Counted from the first letter of the stretch, positions 21,588 through 33,575 are shown. The stretch is DNA of 64,000 nt from Tenrec ecaudatus (GCF_050624435.1 NC_134538.1:111922437-111986436); one strand, 5' to 3'. The notes: a model not told the origin generated them from the letters alone. A program made the numbers and translations.

Positions 21588-21783
21588 CCTTCTCCTGTGC
21601 TTCTGGAGAATATCTAGAAATGAAGAACCAGGTTTGCAGTAAGTGTGGTGAAGGGACCTACTCCTTGGGCAGTGGCATCAAGTTTGATGAATGGGATGAA
21701 TTGCCATCAGGATTTTCCAACGTTGCAACCTTCATGGACACTGTGGTGGGCCCCTCTGACAGCAGGCCAGATGGCTGTAACAA
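21588..21783 (+). CDS. ELAPOR2: ELAPOR2 internal exon B (first cysteine-rich module)
   Basis: The 196 bp exon gives TFSCASGEYLEMKNQVCSKC, then a GEGTYSLGSGIKFDEWDELP block and a segment ending SDSRPDGCN plus AA. Four cysteines; the CSKCGEGTYS element is the conserved Cys-rich signature of the family. The acceptor is CTGCCTTTCAG and the donor GTAAGA at 21784. The final AA pairs with C of exon C to restore Asn in NNSSW, so an N-glycosylation sequon is built across the intron. The wording here (GIKFDEWDELP followed by GFSNVATFMD) fits ELAPOR2, as opposed to ELAPOR1, from remembered sequences. Confidence 0.96.
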
Positions 21784-22389
21784 GTAAGAACCCTCAGGAG
21801 CTTTTGAATCCTGCCCCAATTCTTGAGAAAGGTGTACTTGCTGTTTTCTCGAGTGAAGTTGAGAATAATGCCAATTATATTTTAGAAAAACTCATTGTAA
21901 AGAATCCTATTTCTTTGGACAGTCATTGCAAATAATGAAGGTGTGCTTCCATCAGATTCAAGTTATTTCCTCCAGTATAGTCTAGTTCTGTATGTTAAAT
22001 ACATTAAACAAAATCAGGAGAAACACATTATTTTCCTAATGATATACGGCTATATTCAAACCAGTGCTGTTTCTCAACCACTTTTCTCTACACCCGTTTA
22101 TAATGTTTAATGAACAAGCCTGGATAACCATAGACTTGGTTAACCCTTGTAATAGAATAGGCTAAGAACCTCAGGTAGGAAGTTTGTATTATTATTTTTA
22201 CTTCTGACTGTGCCAGAGGGCTATGGATTTGCTTAAAAAAACAAACAAAAACAGAAGGGAGCTCTAGACCAACTCCTACTCCTTGATCATATAACATTTC
22301 TTCTTTTCATATAGCTGAGTTCAAGAAGCTTAAACTTTGGCCTCTGGCTACCTTCTGACTAAAATGACTGATCAGGAATTAATTTTCCC

Positions 22390-24195
22390 CCTATGAGCCT
22401 AGAGGTCAATAGTGATAGAATGCTCATGCTTCATGTCTGAGGCCTGAATTCAATTCCTGGCCAATCCATTTCACCCACAGCTACCACCTGTCAGTGGAGG
22501 TTTGTGAGTTGCTATGGTGCTGAACCTACCACTTGTCTGTCAGTTTGTTGTACTGTGGTGGCTTGCATGTTGCTGTGGTGCTAGAAACTGCCACTGGTAT
22601 TTCAAATACAGCAAGGTCACCCAAAGTGAACACGCTTCATCAGAGCTTCCTAAGGAGAAACTATGAAAAAGGAATAGGCTGTCCACTTCTTAGGAATCAG
22701 CCACCTAAAGCCGGGAAACATTATTAGATACTATAAACCTCATGAATATCAGCATAAAACTGTAAGATACAGTACTGGATGATGACCTATTCAGGTTGGA
22801 AGGTTCTCAAAACACGATGGAAGGAGTAGAGTTGACCTTAATGATGCAGGTAAAGTAAAGCTTTCAGGACTTTTGTCTGCTGAATGGGTATGACTGAAAA
22901 TGAGAAGAGCTGAAAACATCTATTAATAGTTAGAAATTGGAATGTATAAAATATGAATCTAGGAAAATTGGAAATGATCAAAAGTGAAATTGAATGCATG
23001 AATAACAAGATCTTGGACAATGGTGTTAGCTATACTGAATTGGATGGTCATATCATTCACTATGCTGGGAATGACAAATTCAAGAAGAATGACATCACAT
23101 TTATTGTCAAAAATAACATTTCATCATCTATTTTGAAGTGTAATGCTGTCTGTGATAGAATAATATCTGTCAATATACAATGAAATCCAGTTAATACAAC
23201 TAGTATTCTTGTTTATGTACCAACCACTAATGTTAGTAATGAAGAAATTGAAGAATTTTACTAACATCTTCCATCTGAAATTGATAAACATGAAATCAAA
23301 ATGCATTGATAATTATTGGAAATTAAAATGCAAAAGTTGTAAAGACGAAGAATAGTTGGCAAATTTGACAGAGACAAGGCTATAGCTAGCATGATAGTAT
23401 ATTGTAAGGCCAATCACTTCTTCATTGCAAATACTTATTCCAGCAACACAGGCAGAAACTGCGGAGGTGGATTTCTCACAATGGAGTAGACAGAAATAGC
23501 ATTGAATACTTCCGTGGGAACAGATCATGGAGCTCAGCCAGGCAGCTGGGCCAAGGCCAGGGCTGGCTGTGGAATAGACCATCAGTGCGCAGCTGTTAGT
23601 CCAGGTTGGAGGTGAAGAAAATGCAAAGGGTCCCACGAGAGCCACAATACAACCTTGAGTATATCCCACTTGAATGTTGAGAAGATCGCAAAAACAAATT
23701 TAATACATTGAACACTAATGGCGAAGACCCTAAGAACTGTGGGAGGACATCAAGAACTGCATTCAGGACGAACGCAGAGGCCCTGAAAAAGACAAGAAAG
23801 AAATGACCAACGCAGAGGTCCTGAGAGACTCTGAAACTTGGTCTTGATTGTAGCTGAGGCAAATGGAAGCAATGGTGAAGTAAAAGAGCTCAACAGAAAA
23901 TGTCAAAGGGAAGCTTGAGAAGACAAAGTGGAATGCTATCATGAAATGTGCAAAGACCTAGAGTTAGAGCCAAAAAAGAAAAAAAAAACACGCTAAACAT
24001 TTCTTAAAATGAAAGAACTGAAGAAAAGAATTCATGTCTTGAGTTTCAATATTGAAAGATTCTATAGGCAAAATATTTAACAATATAGTAAATATCAAAA
24101 TAAGATGGAAGGAATGAGCAGAATCATTATATCAAAAAGAACTAGTTGACATTCAACCATTTCAAAAGGTGGCATATAATCAAGAACTGCTGGTA
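22390..24195 (+). pseudogene. RTE (BovB-like) LINE, 5' UTR plus N-terminal endonuclease region, decayed
   Basis: 5' UTR landmarks at 22540-22640 lead into an ORF at about 22940. The ORF reads MNLGKLEMIKSEIECMNNKI, then a YTELDGHIIHYAGN block and a segment with CDRIISVNIQ (22953-23183). This is the start of the apurinic-like endonuclease of RTE/BovB elements, where the cognate reads about NIDILGISELKW. Further endonuclease/linker relics run with stops and frameshifts to 24195, including a TDHG-like remnant near 23520 where an intact element has SDHEL. The reverse transcriptase region and 3' end are absent. It is inactive. RTE/BovB elements are known for horizontal transfer between animals. Confidence 0.85.
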
Positions 24196-24640
24196 TATGT
24201 GAAATGATATCTCCTTATGGCTTTTGTTTGAATTTCCCTGCTTTTTAACAATGTTGAAAACTTTTGTCCATTTGCCTTCTTTCGTTCTTTCTTTTTTGGG
24301 TTAGTATTGAGCTAAAGAAGTTCTTTGTATTCTGAGTACAAGTCCTCATCCTCTGAATATTTAGGTAATGTTTGGTATCATCAAGTCAATACTCACGGAT
24401 AGCCTGTTGATGCTATAGAACAGAGAACTGCCCCATAGGGGTTCCCGGACTTTGATCTTTGTGGGAGCAGGTCACTAAGTCTTTTCTCTAAAAAATAGGT
24501 GGTGTATTTCAACAGCTGACTTTTCAGTTAGCAGCCAACAGCAACATTGTGTCACAAGGGTTACTTACATACAATATAAAATATTTACTCCCTGTCTATA
24601 GCTTGTCTTTTCATTTCCTTGAGGGTAATCTTTGGCAGTT
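24195..24640 (-). mobile_element. Ancient L1 ORF2 3' region, antisense, with an AfroSINE inside
   Basis: GTTGAAAACTTTTGTCCATT, TGGGTTAGTATTGAGCTAAA and AAGTTCTTTGTATTCTGAGT are typical of the reversed L1 ORF2 C-terminal region, continuing at 24595 with GTCTATAGCTTGTCTTTTCA. The AfroSINE 24385-24560 lies within it. Confidence 0.6.
24385..24560 (-). mobile_element. AfroSINE, antisense
   Basis: CATCAAGTCAATACTCACGG, GAACTGCCCCATAGGGGTTC and GGTGTATTTCAACAGCTGAC, then TTGTGTCACAAGGGTTAC, form the reversed SINE. It splits an older L1 fragment, which gives relative age. Confidence 0.75.
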
Positions 24641-25645
24641 AGAAGGGGAATAGAACTATGTACTCATATCTATATGTTAAGAATCAAGATTGCAGATGGA
24701 CATTGGGTCTCAACTCAAGTATTCCCTTAACACAAGAACACTTGTTCTAACAAACCAGCATTCTGTGATGCTAACCTTCCCGACATGATCATCGAAGACA
24801 AAATGGGTGCATAAGCAAATATGATAAAGAAAGCTGATGGTGCCCAGCTATCAAAAGATACAGGGTCTGGAGTCTTAAAGCCTTGAAGATAAATAAGCAG
24901 CCATTTAGCTCAGAAGCAACAAAGCCCACATGGAAGAAGCACACCAGCCTGTGTGATCATGAGGTATCAAGGGGATCAGGTATCAGACATCTAAGACCCA
25001 GAATAAAACCACACCCAAGGTGAATGGAGGGGGCATGGAGTGGAGACCCAATGCCCATCTGTAGACAATTGGACATATCCTCACAGAGAAGAGATGAGCC
25101 AGTCAGGGTGCAGTATAACATGGATGAAACACACAACTTTCCTCTAGTTCTTTGGTGCTTCCCTTTCCCCACTATCATGACCTCAATTCTTCCTAACAAA
25201 TTGGATTAGACCAGAACATGCACACTGCTACAGATAAGAGCCTGCAACACAGGGAATCCAGGATAGATAAACCTCTCAGGGCCAACAAGGAGAGTAGAGA
25301 TAGCAGGAGGATTAGGGGAGGGTGGGTGGGGGGAGATACGGGGAATCAATTACAAGTTTCAACCTATAACCTCCCCCCAAGGGGAGGAATAATGAAAGAG
25401 TGAGTGAGGGGTTGTGGAAGATGATGTAAGATATAGAAAAAATTATAACTTATCAAGTGTTCATGAGGGAGCACAGGTGGGGGAGAGAGGGAAGAAATGG
25501 GGAGCTGATATCGGGCTCAAGTGGGAAGAGAATGCTTTGAAAATGATGATGGCGGCATATGTGCAAACGTGCTCGACACATTGGGAAGAATGTATGGATT
25601 GTGATAAGAGATAAGAGCCTCCAATAAAAGTATTTTTTTAAAAAG
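24640..25645 (+). mobile_element. L1 3' UTR, 5'-truncated
   Basis: Shares with 31560-32762, 56780-57729 and 60950-61886 the landmarks CAACTCAAGTATTCCCTTAA, AAATGGGTGCATAAGCAAAT, GAAGCACACCAGCCTGTGTG and GTGCAGTATAACATGGATGA, and ends CCTCCAATAAAAGTATTTTT. It has only one copy of the roughly 245 bp module. No ORF2 remains. Confidence 0.85.
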
Positions 25646-27530
25646 AAGTTATGGTTAATTTAAAATTTCCATCCTTTGAAATTTAATGAGATTTGTTTTA
25701 TGACTTAGCATATGGCCTGTTCTAGTTAACATTCCATGTGCACTTGAAATGATTGAGTATTCTGCAGTTGTTAGATATTGTTTTCTAAAAATATCAGTTA
25801 AGTTGGTTGATAGTGCTAGTCAAGTTGTCTATATTGGTCTGTTATTCAGAGAAAGGTGTTAACATCGTCAGATATTTGTAGATTTGAAAATGTATCCCTT
25901 TGTTACTGTCGGTGTTTTCTCCGTGTGCTTTATAGTTCTCTTGTTTTGTGCAAACACACATAGGATTGCTACTTCCTAGTGATGAACTAATAGTTACAGT
26001 TATGCACTTTCCCAATTTTTCTCGTTTTACCCTTTTACTTGGAGGCTCTCAAGCTGACATTAATGTAGTTTTAATTTTTACACTTGTGGTTTTTTATGGC
26101 ATATCTTCGAGTTTTAAAATATTAAACTATTTAAAATTTCTCTTTGTGTCTTCATATTTAAAGACCCTTGTGAAAATAGCATATAGGTAAGTGGGGATTT
26201 TTTTGGTTTAGTTTGATGATATTGTATATTTTACTTGGGATCTAAGTAGATTTAATGTTATTACTGATGTGGTTGGTTTATCATCTTTATTGTATTTGTC
26301 CTGTTTTCCTTCTCCCCTTTCCTACCTTACTTTGAGCTACTATAATTTTTTTCTTTAGAATTGTATTTTATTTCTTCATTTACCTTTTTAACTATTTCTC
26401 CTTGGATTTTACTTTTTTTGGTATGTGTGTGATGGCTGTAGGATAGAAACTACGTTACACAATATTTTTATAGTGTAGTTAGAGTTGTACTTTCATATCA
26501 TATGTAAAAACATTAAAATAATATAGTTGAATTTACAGGGTCATCTTTATGCTATTGTCAGGTATTACATTTGAATTCATATAATAAGCCCAACAATATA
26601 CTTGTATTATGTTTTAAATAATGTATTATATGTTTAAGAATTATGACATAAGAAAAAATGAAGCTTTATATACTTATCTACATATCAATTGGGGTGCTTT
26701 TCCCCCTATAGAACTGAATGTACACTAATGTCATTTTCCTGTAGTCTATAACATTGCCTTAATTATTTCATTTAACTGAAGTCTGTTGGTGACAAATTCT
26801 TTCAGCTTTCGTTTGTATAAAATTTTTTTTTATTTCATCCTCCTTTTGGAACAATATTATGTTGGATACAGAGTTCTATAGTTTCCCTTAACATCTTAAA
26901 TTACTTAGTTATCATGAAAAGTATAGCCTTTATTTCCATTGAATATGATGTGCTTCTAGCTCTTTATAAGATGCTCTTTTGTTGAATCTTCAGCAGCTTA
27001 ACTGAGATGTGTCTCAGATTGGTTTTCTCTGCCTTTTGTTGGTTCAGGATCACTGAGCTTCTAGGGTTATTTGGGGGCTGGCATTCTCACCAAGATAAAA
27101 CTATTTACATATTCATTTCATAAAGTTTTTTTCTGATAGTCTTTCTGTTACTCCAATTAGATGTATGTTAATATTGTCTCATATGTGGAGACTCAATTTT
27201 TTCCAAATTGTTATTGTTCTGTATTTCAGATCACATAAATTTTATTTGCCTGTTAACTGTCAGTTTCTTTTTAAATCTTCAATTTGTTGATAAATTTATC
27301 TAGTGAACTTAAAAAAATTCATATCTTGTAATTCTCAGTTCAAGAATTTTCACTTAGTTTATTTGGATAGTTTCTATTAGTCTTAAAATATTTGCAATTG
27401 TTCTTCTACTTACTCATTATGTTAATCTTTAATGTTTTAAAATTATATTTATAAGAGCTATTTCATGCACTGTCTATTTTTATTGACTTAATTTTCTCAA
27501 CCAAGGTTTTTTTTTTGCCCCCCACCATCT
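25646..27530 (-). mobile_element. Ancient L1 (L1M-type), antisense, decayed
   Basis: ATGACTTAGCATATGGCCTG, CATGTGCACTTGAAATGATT and AGTTAAGTTGGTTGATAGTG are the reversed endonuclease C-terminal region of old L1 ORF2. 26750-27480 (CTTTCTGTTACTCCAATTAG, GATGTGTCTCAGATTGGTTT) resembles another reversed old L1 segment. AT-rich, no intact frame. Subfamily not assigned. Confidence 0.5.
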
Positions 27531-27544
27531 TATTCCACGTCAGG

Positions 27545-28075
27545 TAAAAATTGATTAGATCCTGGGTGTGGTATTTATGTAATTTTCAATTTGAGAGGCT
27601 TATGAGTGAAGGGGTAGAGTCTATTATATCAATCAGATCTTAGCCAATGAGGCTTCTGTGTGGGCATGGCCTTCTGAGAATTCTGGGAAATTTGATATTT
27701 CTTCCTTGGAAGTGGGAGACTCTCTGCTCACACTCTGGAAGACATAGCAGCTGACAAGACACATGGACCCATCCTGATGCAGCTCTGGGTGCTGGAAAAG
27801 CCATGCAGAGACCCCTGCAAGCGCTGAGATGTCTCCAACGCCACTGGATCCAAAGACTTTCTACCCACTGGCCTGTGATCTTCTCCATTTGGCATCATTG
27901 CATCTGTCTCGTGAGTTTGAAGAGGACTTCATAGATTGGTATCAGACATATGGGCCAATATCAGACTTAGGGACTTATCTGGACTGGGCTGGGATGTTTT
28001 CTCAATGTTCAATTGCTCTTGTATATAAATCTCTTTCTTATACACATATGTGTCCATGGCTCTATATTAATCAAA
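27545..28075 (-). repeat. Unclassified interspersed repeat, copy 2
   Basis: Reverse complement of the repeat at 1613 and 63229, colinear throughout: GGGTAGAGTCTATTATATCA corresponds to the TAGACTCCACCC end, AGCGCTGAGATGTCTCCAAC to the centre, and GTATATAAATCTCTTTCTTA to the start. Confidence 0.75.
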
Positions 28076-28192
28076 CATTTATTTCGATCATGACCTTTAC
28101 TATAGGGCATATATTGTCCATATATGACCTGTGGACTGCCATTTCCTTTTGTAAATCAAGCTATATTGGAACACAGATGCACCTGTTTTAAA

Positions 28193-28202
28193 CTATATAG
28201 TT
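28193..28202. repeat. Possible target-site duplication, left, of the twin-primed L1
   Basis: CTATATAGTT directly precedes the inverted L1 segment and recurs at 32777-32786. The right copy is 14 bp past the A-rich tail, so this is suggestive only. Confidence 0.4.
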
Positions 28203-29150
28203 CATCCACCCCTTCTTATTTAGACAGACCTGCGGAGATAACATGCACAAAAACAAGACAGCAAACCAAGCAGCAATATACAACAAAACAATAACAAAAA
28301 AACCAATGACACAAAACAAAACATAACAAGAAAGAAAAGCTTGTAGTTAGTTCAAGGACTGTCTGATGGCCTTTAGGAGTGTTTTCCAGTCCAGTGTGTT
28401 GGGGCACCATGACCTGGCCCCGAAGTCTACCTTCAGCATTCCCTGGGGACCTCACCGCTCCATTCCCTTGCTGTTCTATTGCACCCCTTAGTGTTTTGCC
28501 TCGGTGTGGCAGGATCAGATCGGGTGCAATTCCCAAACTGTGTCTCCGGTGTTGTCCCCTGTAGGGCTATGGGTCAGTGAAGGATGTAATTTCTCATAGT
28601 GGGGCTGGCTATGTGGGCCTGTCTGTGGACTGGCTGCTCTAATAGGGAACATCGTCCTCGAGGCCTGGTGGGCCAACATTTGCTCCACTCTCTCCTCCTC
28701 CCCCTTCATCTGCTCCCGTGTGCTCTGATCAGACATGTCCCTCTCCCGGAGCTGCAGATTCAATGCTGTCTTTTGAAATAAATTCTTCTGGGGGGGAGGG
28801 CAGGTGTCCACGTAGTAGTTGGGATTGGGGCCAGCCCCTCAGACTTCTCCACTGGTTCCCTACTCCACGCTGGCATGTTGCATTCACATCTTGGAGCACT
28901 GGGTTGAAGTCTGGTCCCTCTTTCCCTGTGAAGATATAAACAATACCGTCCCCTTGACTGGGTTAGCGCCCCATGCCCCCACTACCCATTTCTTTATTAT
29001 TATTTTTCCTTTCCCCACCTCCTTTTAGCTGTCTACCATATGTATCCCTGTGTTTGGTCTGGTCCCTGCCAAATTACCTGGTCCTCACCCCAGGAATGTT
29101 TGCGTACAGTAACTTTTTCCCTATGCCCCTTTTGCATTTTTTTTTAAAGC

Positions 29151-29286
29151 TTACCCTAGCGGACTTATGTTGTACTTGTCATTTTGTGCTTGGCTTACTT
29201 TGCTTAGCATGATTTCCTCCAGTTCTTCCCATGAGGCAATGTGCTTCATACGTTCATCACTGCTTTTTAGCGATGCTTAGTACTCT

Positions 29287-29321
<35 letters not shown>

Positions 29322-31156
29322 CACAGCTTTTTAATCCACTCGTCAGTTGATGGAAATTCGGGTTGTTTCCAACTCCTTGCAATTGTGAACTGTGTCGCAA
29401 TGAACATTGGAGCACAGATGTCTGGCTTTGGTTTGTTTCTTGCCTCTTCTGGGTATATGGCCAGTAGGGGGATTGCTCAGACATATGGTAACTCTATTTC
29501 CATCTGTTTTAGATATCACCAGATCGATTTCCATAGTGGTCGTACATACTTACAGGTCTACCACAGCCCCTCCAACACTTGTTGCTTTCTGAGTTTTTGA
29601 ATTGGGCTACCTTTGAGGGTGTTAGGTGGTACCTCATTGTTGTTTTAATTTGCATTTCTCTTATGGCTAAAGATCAGGAACATTTTCTCATATGTTTGTT
29701 GGCCATTCGGATTTCTGCCCCTATGAAACTTCTGTTCAGGTCCTTTGCCCACCTCCTCTGTGAGCAATTAGTTTTTTTTTTTTTCTTTTTGGAACCTAAT
29801 AGAGTATTGTAGATTTAGATTTTTGTAAGAAGGCCTTTTTCTGATGTGTCATTGCTAAAGTTGTTTTCCCAGTCCGTGGACTCTCTTATTCCGCTCTTGG
29901 TGAATTCTTTCGATGTGCACAGGTGTTTTATCTGCAATATATCCCTGCAGATATATGTCAATTTGTGCCTCCTCTGTGTGTGTGTCCTTCCTTATTTCTG
30001 ATAGCCTGTGTATTCTCTGTGCCAAAGTTCTCAAGTTGGTCCCAATTCTCCCATTGATGGCCCTAATAGTTTGGGGTTTAACTTCAAGTTATGTAATCCA
30101 TCTTGAGTTTATTCTTGTGCATGGAGTGAGATAAGGGTCTTGTTTCATTTTTCTGTAGGTAAATATCCATTTTTTTCCAGCACCACTTGTTAAAGAGGGC
30201 ACCTGCTTCCCATTGGATATTTTTGGGCTCTTATCAAAGATCAGTTGTCTGTATGCTGATGATTTTATTTCTTGGGTTTCAGTTCTTTTCCATTGATCTG
30301 AGTATCTGTCATTGTACCAATAACACACGGTTTTTACCACTGTGGCTGTATAGTATGTGCTAAAGTCAGGTAAAGCAAGCCCTCCCACTGTGTCCTTCTT
30401 CTTGAGTTCTCTGCTAATTCTGGGCTTCTTCCCTCTCCATATGAAGTTGGTAATCAGTTTTTCCATTTCTTTGAAGAAAGATGAGGGTAATTGTATCGGG
30501 ATTACATTCAATTTATATAGAACCTTTGGCATCTGACAAAGAACTCACATCTTGACTATATAGAGTCTTTCAATCCACAAGCATGGGATATTCTTCCATG
30601 TGTTGAGGTTGCTCTTGGTTTCTTGTAATAGTGTTCTATAGTTTTCCCTATATAGATCTTGTGTGCTTTTAGTCAGGTGTATCCCTAGATATTTCCATTT
30701 GTGTTCGGCTATTGTGAAGAGTACCACCTTTTTGTTCTCTTCTTCTGTGGTTTTATCTGATGTGTATAGCAGTCTGATAGACTTCTGTTTGTTGATCTTG
30801 TATCTTGCCACTCTACCAAACTCCTGTATTGCTTTCAGTACTCCCCTTGTGGAGCTTTTGGGATTTTCCATATATAAAATCATATCATCTGCAAATAATG
30901 ATAGTTTTACTTTTTCCTTCCCCAGATGAATACCTTTGTTGTCTTTTCCTTGCCTTATGCTGTTGTTAGCTAACAACTCCAGCACGATATTAAATAAGAG
31001 TGGGGACAAGGGGCATCCTGATCTGGTCCCTTTTTTCAGTGTGATTTTGTTAGTCTTTTCTCCATTAACTAACACATTGGCTGTTGGTTTTTCACATATA
31101 GCTTGTATTTTGAGGAATTTTCCTTCCATTCTTGTCTTCTCAAGTGTCTTAAACAA
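29151..31156 (-). pseudogene. L1 ORF2 reverse transcriptase C-terminal part
   Basis: Starting at 31156 (minus strand) the frame gives GTRSGCPLSPLLFNIVLELL near residue 43 of the open stretch, then LFADDMILYMENP, which holds the FADD catalytic motif of L1 reverse transcriptase. After a frameshift near 30535 it continues with IPIQLPSSFFKEMEKLITNF and GLALPDFSTYYTA, the conserved C-terminal L1 region. Further stops and a (GT)n expansion at 29291-29319 break the end, which reads WEELEEIMLSKVSQAQND before TAA at 29151-29153. The endonuclease and N-terminal part are absent. Non-functional. Confidence 0.9.
29291..29319. repeat. (GT)n microsatellite
   Basis: An uninterrupted GT run of about 14 units inside the inverted L1 ORF2 relic. 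Confidence 0.95.
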
Positions 31157-32762
31157 TCTGGATCAACAATCTGGAGGAGAAAACAACGGGACCCACAGTT
31201 CTGGGGCCACATGGGAGGGGGAAGTGGGGCGAAAGGTAGTGGTGCTAACAAACTCAGGGACAAACGAACAACAAGTGATCCAAATCGGTGGTGAGGTGGG
31301 TGTAGGAGGCCCAGTAGGGCATGACCAAGGGTAATGTAACCAAGAGGAATTACTGAATCCCAAATGAAGACTTAGCATGATAGTGGGACAAGAGGAAAGT
31401 CAAATGAAATAGAGGAAAGAGCTAGGAGGCAAAGGGCATTTATAGAAGTCTAAATAAAGGCATGTACATAAGCAAATATATTTATACATGAGGATGGGGA
31501 AATAGATCTATGTGTATATATTTATAAGTTTAGTATTAAGTTAGCAAATGGGCATTGGGCCTCCACTCAAGTACTCCCTCAATGGAAGAATACTTTGTGC
31601 TATTAAACTGGCATTCCATGATGCTTCCTTTCCCTACAGGATGACTGAAGACAAATGGGTGCATAAGCAAATGTGGTGAAAAAAGCTGATGGAGCTCGGC
31701 TATCAAAAGATATAGCGTCTGGGTTCTTAAAGAATTGAAGGTAAACAAGTGGCCATCTAGCTCAGAAGCAACAAAACCCACATGGAAGAAGCACACCAGC
31801 CTGTGTAATCACTAGGTGCCGAAGGGATCAGTTATCAGGCATCAAAGAACAAAAAATCATATCATTGTGTCCTCACCTCCATGATATGATCTCTGAACAC
31901 AAATGGGTGCATAAGCAAATGTGGCGAAGCAAGCTGATGGTGCCTGGACATCAAAAGATATAGCGTCTGGGGTCTTAAAGACTTGAAGGTAAACAAGCAG
32001 CCATCTAGCTCAGAAGCAACAAAGCCCACATGGAAGAAACACACCAGCCTGTGAGATCATGAGGTGTTGAAGGGATCAGGTATCAGGCTACAGGCATCAT
32101 CAGAACAAAAAATCTTACCATAGTGAATGAAGGGGAGAGTATGGAGTGGAGACCCAAAGCCCATTTGGAGGCCACTGGACATCCCTTACAGAAGGGTCTC
32201 AGGGAGGAGACGAGTCAGTCAGCGTGCGATGTAGCAATGATGAAACATACAACTTTCCTCTAGTTCCTAAATGCTTCCTGCTCCCCCACTATCATGATCC
32301 CAATTCTACCTTACAAATCTGGCTAGACCAGAGGATGTACACTGGTACAGATAGGAACTGGAAACGCAGGGAATCCAGGGCAGATGATCCCTTCAGGACC
32401 AGTGGTGTGAGTGGTGATACTGGGAGGGTAGAAGGAGGGTGGGTTGGAAAGGGGGAACTTATTTCAAGGACCTACATGTGACCTCCTCCCTGGGGGATGG
32501 ACAACAGAAATTGGGTGAAGGGAGACATCGGACAGAGCAAGATATGACAAAATAATAATCTATTAAATTATCAAGGGTTCATGAGGGAGGGGGGAGTGGT
32601 GAGGGAGGGGAAAAATGAGGAGCTGATGTCAGGGGCATAGGTGGTGAGCAACAGTTTTGGGAATGATGAAGGCAATGAATGAACAAATGTGGTTTACACA
32701 ATTGATATATGTATGGATTGTCATGAGAGCTGTATGAGTCCCTAATAGAACAATTTAAAAAA
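31157..32762 (+). mobile_element. Twin-primed L1: sense 3' segment (distal 3' UTR)
   Basis: Begins ATCAACAATCTGGAGGAGAA and is colinear with 56383-57729 to the tail CCTAATAGAACAATTTAAAA. The ~248 bp module AAATGGGTGCATAAGCAAAT…GCACACCAGCCTGTG is present twice in tandem (from 31656 and 31904). A G-rich tract (32583-32625) precedes the tail. Confidence 0.9.
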
Positions 32763-33575
32763 TCCTCCTCAAACGCCTATATAGTTAATGGCTGCTATAG
32801 AGATAAAATGGCAGGATAAATTGTTGAAGCAGAAAACAGCTTATAAAGCCAAAATTATTTATGTATTCTCAGGTTTTTTATTTGAACACTTGCTGACACT
32901 TCATGTCTTCCTTCTAAGGCATGGCAATTTTGTAGTCTCGAATGAATATCCAGAGTCCTCATTGCGTGCTCTCTGGCTGACCTAGAGCTCTCATTCAGTC
33001 ACCTCTTAGATTTTCTCTCACCATGCAGCATCTGTTTTCTGTTGACTTGTGCAGTAGGTCCATTTCCTAGAATCTACAAGTGGACCCTCTGCATGAACTT
33101 CTAAGTCTCTGTTTTTTCTTTTTTGGGCCTTCAATTTATTACCACTTTAGCTTCCCCAAGCACTTAGCTCATTGAGACCACTGTGTACTAAAGAGAAAAG
33201 GCAAACTCAGTACCTAATTCCAGTTATGTCTGCATGTGGAAGTCTTGTTTTTCACCAGAATCTTTTCTGTTTGAGAAGAAAAATAATTCCACAAAATCTC
33301 ACTTTTAATGTTTTAGTATCTTGAAAATTGTTCAGATAAACAGTTGAATCTGAAGGGAAGAATGTTAAGTTGTGCTATCAGACAGTGTAGTTAGGAATTG
33401 TTTTGCCTCAAAAGGTGGCATGATACCCATTACCAGTTATATTTTTTGTTTAAATTTTGTTGACCACAAAACATGCATTTTCTTGATATTTGATATCATT
33501 TTGTATACTAAATCCAAATAATTTTCCTACTTTGTACTTTGAAACTGTGATTTATATTTTATGTACATTTACTTT

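Larger units (their letters stand above)
28203..31156 (-). mobile_element. Twin-primed L1: inverted 5' segment (ORF2 C-terminal part plus proximal 3' UTR)
   Basis: Antisense L1 from the reverse transcriptase region (31156) through the ORF2 stop (about 29151) into the 3' UTR to 28203. The 28203-28960 part is the reverse complement of 55927-56370. The last inverted base lies next in the L1 consensus to the first base of the sense segment starting at 31157: both flank the GTCTGTCTAAATAAG…ACAATCTGGAGGAG junction, contiguous in the copy at 56350-56400. This is the expected product of twin priming (5' inversion). Confidence 0.9.

Noticed and set aside
30545-31156. Host telomerase or retroviral reverse transcriptase
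   Set aside because: The FADD motif, GTRSGCPLSPLLFNIVLE block and C-terminal L1 motifs place it in LINE-1; there are no LTRs or gag/env-like frames.
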